From the NCBI RefSeq assembly GCF_023278565.1, contig NC_064676.1, forward strand, positions 7,006,001 to 7,070,000: a stretch of DNA of 64,000 bases. The letters run 5' to 3'. Shown here piece by piece: positions 38,713-48,196 of this stretch. The position numbers were made by a program, and so were the translations under genes. The notes beneath the pieces were generated by a model. It saw only the letters and a list, made by a program, of their open reading frames with translations, did not search any database and was not told the DNA's origin. Every line of letters begins with the position of its first letter. Positions within the stretch are counted from its first letter, which is position 1. This stretch comes from Colletotrichum lupini. Its lineage: Eukaryota; Ascomycota; Sordariomycetes; Glomerellales; Glomerellaceae.

Positions 38713-40559
38713 ATGCCAAACAGTTACTCAACTATCATCATCGGCGCAGGAGAATCTGGAATCGCCGTGGGTTGTATGCTCAAGACCAAGCTGGGTACTG
38801 GCAACTTCCGAATATTCGACAGACAGAACGGTGTCGGAGGGGCATGGTTTGCCAACAGATACCCGGGCGTAGCCTGCGATATGTAAGTGGAATCAGTGTG
38901 TCGGGAGGCAGAGATGATTGGCCTTTTCTGATCGTGACGTCGGATCTGACTGTTGATGCAGCCCGGCGATTTTCTACTCGTATTCTTTCGCCCCAAACTA
39001 TGAGTGGACGACCTTGTTTCCTCCAGGCCAGGAGATCCAGCAGTACTTGGATGGTGTCTGCGACAAGTTTGATATCCACAGCAACATTCAGCTCAACACC
39101 GAGGTGTCAAGTGCTCGATGGATTGATGAAGATGCCGAGTGGGAAGTCAAGGTGACCAGTCTGAATCCCCAAGACAAGACTTCAGAAGAAGAGGCTCTCC
39201 GGTGTAAGATCCTAATTACATGCGCCGGTGAGCTTGTCGAGCCCAATATTTGGCCGCAGCATGTCCCAGGAATTGAGTCTTTCCGAGGACAGGTCTTTCA
39301 CACCGCGCAGTGGAAAGAGGATGTTTCCCTGACAGGAAAAGATGTTGTCGTAATTGGGGCAGGCTGCACTGCAGCGCAGCTCGTTCCGGCGCTGGCAAGC
39401 CCAGAGATTGCTGCGAAGTCAATCACGCAGCTAATGAGGGGACCGCCGTGGGTTATGGCTCGACCTGAGAAACCTCCTCCGCGTTTGATGGAGGTTGTTT
39501 CCACGTTGCTTAGAACCATACCTGGACTTGGCTTGTTTCTTCGGCTTTGCCTCTTCCTGTACGCTGAATCAACATGGCTCAATGTCGGCACGGGCTGGTT
39601 CGGCAAGAAGCGGCGACAGTGGTTTGAGAAAAGACTCTCAAGTCACCTGCGGAAGACGGTGCCACCTAGATATCACGACATGCTCACACCACACTTTGGT
39701 GTTGGATGTCGGCGGATCATTGTCGACGGTGGATGGTTGGAAAGCTTGAGTCTCCCCAATATTGAACTTACCGACAGACCTCTGGTTTCAATCGAACCCC
39801 AGGGCATTGTATTAGGTCCTCGACCAGGAGAAGAGCGCTTGGAGTCCATCGACGAGAAGTACCACAATGAAACCATCCACAAGCCCGCAGATGTCATTCT
39901 CTTGGCAAATGGGTTCGAGACTTCGACTTACCTCCATCGCTTGAAAGTGCAAGGGAAAAACGGCAAATTTCTTCACGATGTCTGGCAGGCAAATGGAGGC
40001 CCTGGCGCGTACCTCAGCACTGCAGTTCACGGATTCCCCAACTTTTTCATGGTTCTGGGACCAAACTCCGTCAGCGGCCACTCATCAGCCATTCTAGCAA
40101 GTGAAAATGTGACAGGATATGCTCTGAACTTCCTCAAGCTTGTTCTGAGCGGACAGGCCCGTACTGTTGAGATTCAGCTAGAAGCCGAGCAAAATTACAC
40201 GGCTGATGTGCAGAGAAGGTCGCTGGACAAAGTCTGGCAAACTTGTCACAATGGCTACATACAGAATGGAGGCTGGAACAGCTCGATATGTCCGTAAGTC
40301 ACGCGATAACTTTCATTTCACTTGCTCAATCGTTTAAAAATACAAGCTGACGATTTGGCATCTTCAAAGCTTTAACCAAATCCATTTCGGGTGGATGTGC
40401 AAACATCCGATATGGCAGCACTGGGATATTGCATATACAAAGGCTGGAACTCAACAGAACAACTTAGAATTTTCTAGACGTCGAAAAACGGTGTGGGTGA
40501 TTGCTTCATTCTTGGCTATATTTGCTCTTCTTGTTGGGTATTATGGCAGATTACACTAG
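38713..40559 (+). CDS. FAD-dependent Baeyer-Villiger-type monooxygenase
   Basis: Three exons (38713-38882, 38962-40293, 40370-40559) give 563 residues. The FAD-binding GAGESG (11-16) opens the protein. The BVMO fingerprint FRGQVFHTAQW (164-174, FxGxxxHxxxW) is followed by the NADP-binding VVVIGAGCTA. A C-terminal hydrophobic segment (VWVIASFLAIFALLVGYY) would anchor it to a membrane, like several fungal cluster BVMOs. The expected reaction is NADPH- and O2-dependent insertion of oxygen next to a ketone, giving an ester or lactone; hydroxylation is the alternative. It is divergent from P450-1, with a candidate regulator site just upstream. I chose the start at 38713 because it places the dinucleotide fold at the N-terminus. 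Confidence 0.92.
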
Positions 40560-41510
40560 TCGCTGGAAACATCTAGACATCAATTCACCAGGCGGAGAAT
40601 GAACATACTATTCTTGAAAGTAATAATTCGCCGATACAAACGAATGGCTCTGGGCGTCTTACTTCTAAAAGTAAAATCCACGAGACGATACTCAGAGCTG
40701 CCCTGCGATCAACTTCTCTTTCCACCTTGTTCATGTAGATTACAACATCCGTCTGCTTTCTTGAACATACTCTCTAGATCTGACACATCTCTTTACCGAG
40801 CCTTGGTCTCGCTTCGACATCGCACTCGCCCCGTCATCGTTTCTTTTCTTTCTGGATGAAAAGTGTCTGCCTAAGACTACTTTAGTCGGGTTTTCACCGA
40901 GCTGGGTGCTCTAGTGCCTTGTCTCAGATGATAGCATAATTGCCACTTAGTCCCGCTGCCAGGGCGAGCTATCCATAGTCTGGACTCTCGAAAGCTGTAT
41001 GCCGAGCAAGAAGAAGCCCAATCAGACAAGATTATGTGAGAACTGCTGCTAAGCGCCAAGAAGTGAGGCTGGTATTTCTGCAACACCCTGCTCATCTCTG
41101 CAGGTTCTCGTCTCTGCAGGGGTGAAGTGGCCGGCACTAGTGGGGAGGGTTACAACGCCGTCAGCGCCGGGAAATCCTTCCCAGCGGGTCAACGGGAATC
41201 CTACGGAAGACCCAATTCCAGCTTAGTGCTCACAACTGACCGAAAAGATCAAACTTTCGCTTCTTTCTGACACAGTGTCACATTCAGCTAGTTGAATGGG
41301 GAAAGACTGTCGTGAAGTTCGTTGCCCTGTATGATGTAATGGGAATCTTTGCAATTCGATGTGAGAGCGAGGAGCTTCGGCATGTGATTTCTTTCCCTTC
41401 TGTCGTTGGCAGTGAAGTCTGGCAGTTACGTTGAAGGCTGAGGATTCTGAATAACGTCGACAGCCGGTACAACGGTTTCAGAACGCGTGCTCGTTCGTGC
41501 GATATCCACG
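40560..41510. other. Intergenic region between the monooxygenase and P450-2
   Basis: About 950 bp with no supportable gene. It should contain the 3' end of the monooxygenase and the P450-2 promoter. I saw no CGG-N9-CCG palindrome here. Confidence 0.5.
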
Positions 41511-43317
41511 ATGAACTCAACAGTCGAACATTGGCAACACCAGTATGGCGTCGCGGGGTTGTCAAGGCTTCGCACCTGGACCTTTGCGCAAGTTGCCGCC
41601 TTCGTCGCAGCCATCCTCATAGTGCGCTTCCTCGTGAAGCTCATCAACCATCGCCGCATGTTCCAGCGCCTTCAACGACAAGGCCTGCCAATGCCTCCTC
41701 ATAACTTCTTACTCGGTCATCTAGGGCTCGCGGCTAAGATTGCGAAAACCCTTCCGAGCGATTTTCACGGGCACTACCTGGCGGGCGAAATCAGGCGAGT
41801 GTACCCTGACCTCCCAGCTGTCTTCTACCTGGACCTGTGGCCGACCGGTCCACCATTGATGGTGATAACGACAAGTCACGATCAGGCTCGAGTGACGGCG
41901 CATGAGCCGCAACTTCCTAAACATGAGGGCGTGTTGGGATTCCTGAAGCCTCTCATCGGAAGCCATGGTCTCGTCACGATGGAGGGAGATGAGTGGCGGT
42001 ACTGGCGGGGCGTTTTCAATCCTGGATTCAACGCGGCGCATCTTGTGACGCTGGTACCGGGTCTCGTTGAAAATACGCTGGTGTTGCATGATATCCTGCG
42101 AGAGAGAGCAGCGGCCGGCGAGATCTTCTCGTTGTTTGAGACTATGTCGCGGTTGACTATGGACATGAGTTGTCTCGCAACATTGTGAGTCCAGAATTTC
42201 TCAAGAAAAATGTTGCCACTGTTCAATGATAGTTCTAACTTGATATTGTAGAGGTTCTCGTTTGAACGCCCAGAGGCAGGGCTGTGATCTTGTGTCAGCA
42301 TTTCGCAGTTCAGCCGACTGGATCCCATCCCCCAATGAGACAAATCTCTTCAGAAAGTTCAACCCGATAAGGCACTTGGTCTATCGCTACAATCGATGGA
42401 GGATGGATAGGTATGTCTCGAGCGAGTTGGAGACGCACTTCGCTGCAATGCGATCTCAGGCCCAGCTTGGGGATTCCGGACCCGAGAAGACAACGGCAGT
42501 CCCAAGAAGAAGCAAGGCTGTTGTCGACCTGGCGCTTGAAACATATCTACTCTCGGAGAAGAACAATGGGAATTCTGGTCAGAAGATGACTATGGATCCC
42601 ACATTCAAGCAATACGCCGTCTCACAGATGAAGCTCTTTCTCTTCGCTGGCTATGACACGACAGCCGCTGCGGTGGTCTATTCTATCCATCTCCTTTCGC
42701 TTCACCCAGCTGCCCTATCAAGAGCGCGCCAAGAGCACAACGATATCTTCGGAGCCGACAGCACCGTAAAGGAGACTGGAAATAGCATCGTCAAAGCCCC
42801 CCAGCTCCTCAATCGACTGGCATATACATCAGCCGTTATCAAGGAGGCTCTCCGGCTGTACCCACCCGTGTCCAGTACGCGTGCGTCTGGACCAGGCTTC
42901 ACGGTATCGGAAACTGACAAGACGAATCTTGAAGGCTTCATGCTTTGGGGTGTGCATCACGCTATCCATCGAGCACCAGAGCACTGGGTGAGGCCGGATG
43001 AGTTTGTCCCGGAACGCTGGCTGGCCTCTCCTGGTGACGAGCTGTACCCCGCGGACAAGGAGGCGTGGCGGCCGTTTGAGCGAGGGCCGCGAAACTGCAT
43101 TGGCCAAGAATTAGCCTTGCTGGAGGTGAAGGTAATCTTAGCTATGGTGCTGCGGGACTTTGACTTTGCGGACGCTTACGTCGAGTTCAACAAGACGATG
43201 GGCCGGACGGGTCCCACAGAAGTAGCAGGGGATCGTGCCTATCAGATCATCCATGAAAGCACTAAGCCCAACAACGGGTATCCTTGCAGGATCAAGCAAG
43301 CCACGAGTGTGTCTTAG
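41511..43317 (+). CDS. Cytochrome P450 (P450-2)
   Basis: Two exons (41511-42184, 42252-43317) give 579 residues. An N-terminal anchor (FAQVAAFVAAILIVRFLVKL) is followed by a Pro-rich hinge (QGLPMPPHNFLLGHLG). The C-helix WRYWRGVFNPGF, the I-helix FAGYDTTAAAVVY (about 355-367), the K-helix ExxR (EALR, 423-426) and the heme loop PFERGPRNCIGQELALLE (Cys about 507) are all intact. The ERGPRNCIGQELA form is common in P450s of fungal secondary-metabolite clusters. It is probably an ER-bound hydroxylase of the cluster product. It lies 204 bp upstream of the membrane protein on the same strand. Confidence 0.92.
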
Positions 43318-43520
43318 GCGGTGATGGTGTTGGACTTGTAGACTAGGCCACGTATTGAACCATGTCTCAAACAGTAAGCTGATCCTCTTACTACATAAAC
43401 GTTGATTTGTGTGTCCCATGCTTAGCTATCTTGAAGCTTTTGCATCAACATCATTGTCCAGTCTCCGTTGACACTATTTTCCCTCACTTTAGCACTTGAT
43501 CGACAAGCAACACCGCCATC

Positions 43521-44627
43521 ATGGCTCCATCATCGATACACGTTGTATTTCCGTTCATCACACTGGCTGGACTCTATGCGGTCTCAAATCTCATGATCAA
43601 CTCTGGCCACGCTCAGTTATTCACCGATAGGCGAGCATCGGCAACACCCTTACTCCCAGACAACAAAACACCCCTCCTGACAGTCTATACCGGGGTCCCG
43701 CCCCTGGACTCGTATCTCGCCAACCTGCAGTTCAGCATCATCCCTACAGTCGATGGCTCGTCCCAGGCTTTGGCTCTGCTAGGGTGGCACTGGATGGGGC
43801 TTCTCATAGCCGTTTTCACTGTCATGCTAGTCGAGAGCTTACGAACGCGACGCGCAAGGGACCTGATTCCTTTCGCGCTCTGGGGTCTTGCCATACAGTA
43901 TGCAGGGTACTTCATCATCATGCCCATATACTGTTATGTATCCCTGCTCTCTCAGTCACCTAGAAAGCATTCAAGACTACCGACCATGGCTGCCATTAAA
44001 GTTATCCCGGCATCAGTGCTAATTGGGCTTGTAATCCCATCGGCGATTATGTGTCTGCCAAGCAACCGTCTCTCTGGCCAGTCACGACAGGTCGCTGTAG
44101 CTGTCTGGCAGAACTTCCCAGCGTGGATGGCCTTAGTCCAGGTGATTGCCGTGTCTTTGGTGGGAGCCATCCCGGCACGAAAATCGGAAGAACGCACTAC
44201 CGAGCACGGCGAACTCAGCCGTAACATGTCAGCTCTTCGAAGATTGTACAAAGCTACCGCCGTAGTCTCCGCTTTGATCCATGTCTTGGGTCTCATACCC
44301 ATTGTCTCCGCTGCCATTGGCAAGCTGGAGCCTACACAAGATTCGCCACATGCGCAGCTGCGACCTGCCGACTTCTTCCTGCCGCAGAAGTGGGATACTG
44401 AGACCCAGGTAAGTGGGATGAGAGAAGGCGCATTCAACTTTCTCCGCTATGACTACTACATCGGCACCGCCGCTGCGTTCGCTTGGGTCATATTTTTCCA
44501 GCCTTCGATGCGGGTAAAGGGGGATACATGGTCGATTGGTAGAGAAGTGTCTTGGAATATCGCTCTCACATGCTTGTTTGGGCCTGGCTTCACTATCGTA
44601 AGCCTGATGGAACGGAGACTTGAATGA
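43521..44627 (+). CDS. Eight-helix integral membrane protein, candidate membrane terpene cyclase
   Basis: This intronless gene encodes 368 residues with about eight hydrophobic segments: near 8-28, 83-105, 116-140, 156-176, 190-215, 240-265, 305-325 and 340-362. No transporter motif is present. A conserved-looking stretch FLRYDYYIGTAAAFAWVIF precedes helix 7, and similar Tyr-Asp motifs are known to me from polytopic proteins in fungal terpenoid clusters. Size, topology and context between a P450 and an acyltransferase suggest the class of membrane-bound cyclases used in meroterpenoid pathways (AscI- or PaxA-like). That assignment is inference from context and from memory of the families; no catalytic residue is proven. 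The start has a good context (CATCATGGC). Confidence 0.6.
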   Translation: MAPSSIHVVFPFITLAGLYAVSNLMINSGHAQLFTDRRASATPLLPDNKTPLLTVYTGVPPLDSYLANLQFSIIPTVDGSSQALALLGWHWMGLLIAVFTVMLVESLRTRRARDLIPFALWGLAIQYAGYFIIMPIYCYVSLLSQSPRKHSRLPTMAAIKVIPASVLIGLVIPSAIMCLPSNRLSGQSRQVAVAVWQNFPAWMALVQVIAVSLVGAIPARKSEERTTEHGELSRNMSALRRLYKATAVVSALIHVLGLIPIVSAAIGKLEPTQDSPHAQLRPADFFLPQKWDTETQVSGMREGAFNFLRYDYYIGTAAAFAWVIFFQPSMRVKGDTWSIGREVSWNIALTCLFGPGFTIVSLMERRLE

Positions 44628-45257
44628 AAAAAGAGTTAGCATCTAGCCAGGCGGAGCACCTGATCCTTAGCGCTGTGTCCCTAGTGTGTCATATTATCCA
44701 CTTGGTAGTCTTATCTTCGTGTATGATCTAGTCAACGGCCGACGGAGGTCGTCTCCGTCTCGGCACGGGTCGTGTTCGTCTGAACCACGAGCTCGGTGTG
44801 GGGTTACGACATCTGGAACAGGACCAGGGTCTCCATAAGCTCTATTCGCCAAGCTGTCAGCGTGGGATCCTTCGCCCTTCTCTAGGTTCTATCAGATTCG
44901 CACTGTCCGCTTACACGGCAATTCAGTGATCAAACAGATTGTGGGGTTTCACCGATGTTACCTCGCCTTGCATGAAGGATGAGCCCGGGCCGCTGAAGAT
45001 GCAACTAGATCCTTCGTCCCTTTCTAGATCTCGGAACACACAGGTACGCGCCGATTGGAGCGCTCGCAAGACAAGTCGCGACGCCCCTGTTCACCGCACA
45101 GTTGCCTGTTCTCAATTCCAACCGTGTTCTTTACCTCAGTCGTGGCTGTCCAAATTGAGAAGATCAAGAAGACAGCGCTCCATTTGCGTGACTTCTTCGT
45201 TTTTAACGCTCTGCAGTTAGAGCTTGAGTGCTTCGTTTGCAATCAGTTTGCGAAAAG
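44628..45257. other. Promoter region of the BAHD acyltransferase
   Basis: About 630 bp with no gene. It contains the second CGGAG-N5-CTCCG palindrome at 44743-44757. Confidence 0.5.
44743..44757 (+). promoter_or_regulatory. CGGAG-N5-CTCCG palindrome (candidate Zn2Cys6 site), copy 2
   Basis: CGGAGGTCGTCTCCG has the same arms and spacer length as the site at 38598-38612 but a different spacer sequence. It lies about 500 bp upstream of the acyltransferase start and 116 bp past the stop of the membrane protein. Confidence 0.5.
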
Positions 45258-47168
45258 ATGTCCATTCTTCGACGAAAAGTGGCGAGATTGGCTCCGCCTA
45301 CAGTCTTGACCGATAAGGTTATCCCGGTCGACTACTGGGACCATCACTCTCGCGATGCTGTCCTCAACGTAATGCTGCGCTTCGACCGCCAACTGGATGC
45401 AGCCAAACTACGAAGAGCTCTGGAAAAACTGCTTGACCGCCGGGATGGCTGGCGCAGGCTGGGTGGGAGGGTGCGGCTAGGTGTAAGTCCCCTGTAGCAA
45501 GACGAGTTCCCCCCTATGATACGCTTTACTAACTTGAATCCATAGCCTTCGAATAAGCTGTATTGGCATGTGCCTGACGCATACACTGAGAAGCGGCCTG
45601 CAATCACCTTTCATCACAACCGTCACAACAACATCAGTATCAAGCAACATCCATTAGCATCTCGACTTCGGAGCAGAGTTCCATCATCTTCTGGTGGCTC
45701 TCATGACGCCTCTGTTCCTTGGATGGTGGAGTCAGGCAATGGCGTGGACTTCTCCCCCTTGATGCGACACCCAAGTGATCCTACTTGTTTCGAAGACTAT
45801 GTCTATCACGATAAACCGATGATAGGCCTACAAGTCACCACGTTCAACGACGCGACATTGGTATCATTAGGCTTCTCTCATATCATGTGGGACTGTATGG
45901 GTCTTAAAGATCTCTTTGACGCATGGTCTCTCACTCTACAGGGACGCCATGAAGAGGTCATTCCGTTGATTGGAACTGATCCTCTTGGATCTTTGGGTAT
46001 ATCACCTGAGCCAACTAAAATGGTAACAAAGGACGATGCAAGCAAAACAGCAGCTTCTACATCCCCTTCCGAACAATACCGGCACATCGATCGACAACTT
46101 GGAATTGTTCAACTCGTTACGCTCGGTCTTCGGCAAGCACTTGACAAGCTGCTGAACAGAAACGCGGCTGAGGAGTTTAGGACGGTGTGTGTGCCCGCAG
46201 CATATGTCAGGTCTTTGCGCAATGACGCGCTCCAAGCTCTCGACGCCGAGAATGCTAGTTCGTCGGGACCTCAAGGGCCAGAGAAGGGTCATAAGTCTCA
46301 GTTAACTCCAGCCACGTTTCTAAGTGATGGTGATATTCTCTGTTCATGGTGGACACGCAAAATCATTAGCTCACGCATCCGCAATCCCTCCAAGAGCCGC
46401 AAAACCATCGCTATACTAAACATGATGGGTTTACGTGGCATTCTGGCACAAGCAGGGCGATTGCCCGAGAAAGGAGCACTGGTTGGTAACGCAATCTTGC
46501 CTATTCCTGCCCTGCTACCCACGCGAGATCTGGTCAGAAACGATCAGCTGGGCTTTGGCCGCGTTGCAAAGGCCCTCAGAGAGGCGATCGCGCAACTTAG
46601 CACGAGGCCGCAGGTTGAAGCTCTCTTGGCGCTGCAGCGCCGTGCACATGGGGATGAGGTTGTTGAGAACGCCAACAAAAAGAAAAAGTCGGGCAACGGC
46701 AAAGCCGGACTGCCTGCTCTCTTCGGCGATGCGGGCATGCACATGGTTGTGTGTACCAACTGGACCAAGGCCGAGTTCTTCAATGTTGACTTCTCGGCCG
46801 CGGCGGTTGACGAGATTGGTTGTGACGGGCTCTTTGAGAACGAGCGTGCGCGCCTTCCTGAGGCTTCATCCAACGATACTGCCGCTAGCAGTGGCGTCGA
46901 AATGATGAGCGCTATGGGTTGTGATGGACTCTGGGAGGACGAACATGCGTCACGTCCGTCTGTCGCTCCTCAATCTGATGCTCCTGCTTCTCGTGTGTTG
47001 GCAAAGCCGACTGGCGTTCACATGCATTTGATAACGGCGGGTACTCCTGCGTTTCTAACGAGTATCTTTACCATCTTGGGCCGCGATGCCAATGGAGACT
47101 ACTGGATTCAAGGAATGCTACGGAAAAAGTATTGGGCTAAGATTGAGACCGCCCTCAGTCCGAAGTAA
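45258..47168 (+). CDS. BAHD-type (trichothecene acetyltransferase-like) acyltransferase
   Basis: Two exons (45258-45482, 45546-47168) give 615 residues, long for a family usually of 430-550. The catalytic HxxxD motif is HIMWD (187-191) in VSLGFSHIMWDCMGLKDL. The structural DFGWG region of the family is replaced by VDFSAAAVDEIG (about 488-500). Directly after it come two copies of a 33-residue unit, starting GCDGLFENE (500) and GCDGLWEDE (533), which account for much of the extra length. The enzyme should transfer an acyl group from acyl-CoA to a hydroxyl of the cluster product in the cytosol. It is downstream of the membrane protein, with a candidate regulator site in its promoter. Confidence 0.85.
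46818..47015 (+). repeat. 99-bp (33-codon) tandem duplication inside the acyltransferase
   Basis: Codons 500-532 and 533-565 align without gaps at their starts (GCDGLFENERARLPEAS against GCDGLWEDEHASRPSVA). They stay in frame and both contain a Ser/Ala-rich tail. The copies differ at many positions, so the duplication is not recent. Confidence 0.7.
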
Positions 47169-47437
47169 ACGCTTCGCTGGAGACGTAAGCTCGAGCAAAG
47201 ATTCAGAATACTACATAAACAGACACCTTTCGGAATGGGATCAGAGAAAGTGATTATACTTAGTTGTGAGAGTAGAAAAGAGTCACGAGCGAGCAAGTGC
47301 ACCTTGATCAAATGATTCAGTCTAGGGGCATGGCTGTGTATTATGAATATTTCTGGAGTAAGGTAGGTAAATACTCGCAATGCCGCGAATGCTTTCGCCG
47401 AAGCCGTCTTTTCCACTACACTCGATGTTCAGAGTCT
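47169..47437. other. Intergenic gap between converging genes
   Basis: A short gap between the acyltransferase and the secreted-protein gene, which end toward each other. I see nothing in it. Confidence 0.5.
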
Positions 47438-48196
47438 TTAGCCAGGGCTTCCACGGTCTCCCTTGATGTTCCAGCCCGCGAAGTTGACGGAGTGGCCTTC
47501 ATAAGCAATCAACTCAGCCTTGGTCTTAAAGCACTTGGCGTAAATGTCCAGAGTGTTATCATTGGCCATTTTGGTGGGGATGACCATTTGCAGCATCTGC
47601 CCGTGTCCCTCAATGTACGAGAAGCGAAGTGTTGAACTCGCACTGAAGCCGAAGTTTGCAATGTACTTGGCGATCACTTTCTCGCCATAACCCCAGAGCT
47701 CCTTGGTCTTCGAGCTTCCCCAGAAGCAACTCTTGCTTGTGCAAAATTGCGGGATCCATAGTTTGGGGGCTGCATTGAAGCGGGCTTCATCTGCTTTGAA
47801 TACGCAGTACCAATTCTTCTTGATCGGCGAGCCTCGCCATCCCGCAGGTTCGGAGCCTATAGCTGAGTTAGGTCCAAAGTACCTAGGTAAGAGGGGTTTG
47901 AGTGAGTAGAAGCTATGCTTGTTCTCACCTAAGTAAATGCCATTTCCGATCTGACTACCACCTGGCAAGTTGTCGAAGGCCGGATCTCTGAACGGTTTGT
48001 TTTTCTCGTTGATCTTCACCGCTTCTTCCTATAAGATGCCGCTGTCGTTAGTGACATCGATACAATGAATCCCTATACACGATAGTGTAGGACTTACTTC
48101 CGCAGCAGTGCGATATCCAATCACCATTTTACCCTGGGTACCAACGATTAGGTACCCTAGGGCCAACAACAGAAAAAGCCGACTGAAAAGAGTCAT
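47438..48196 (-). CDS. Small secreted protein of unknown function (possible ADP-ribosyltransferase-like fold)
   Basis: Two exons (48098-48196, 47438-48028) give 229 residues. Residues 1-22 form a clear signal peptide (MTLFSRLFLLLALGYLIVG, then TQG). The mature part contains GYRTAAEEEA, then a Gly-rich GSQIGNGIYLG, and later WYCVFKADEARFNAAPKLWIP, LRFSYIEGHGQMLQMVIP and NFAGWNIKG. The order YR, then GxGxY, is loosely like the N-terminal part of ADP-ribosyltransferase-fold proteins found in several fungi. The catalytic Glu cannot be assigned by eye, so this is a weak suggestion. Three Cys lie in the mature part before residue 150, and a fourth follows later. It is out of place among tailoring enzymes and may be an effector-like gene caught in the island. 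Confidence 0.72.

Noticed and set aside
47881..47935. Possible 49-bp intron in the secreted-protein gene
   Set aside because: Splicing it would break the frame, while reading through keeps one continuous frame.
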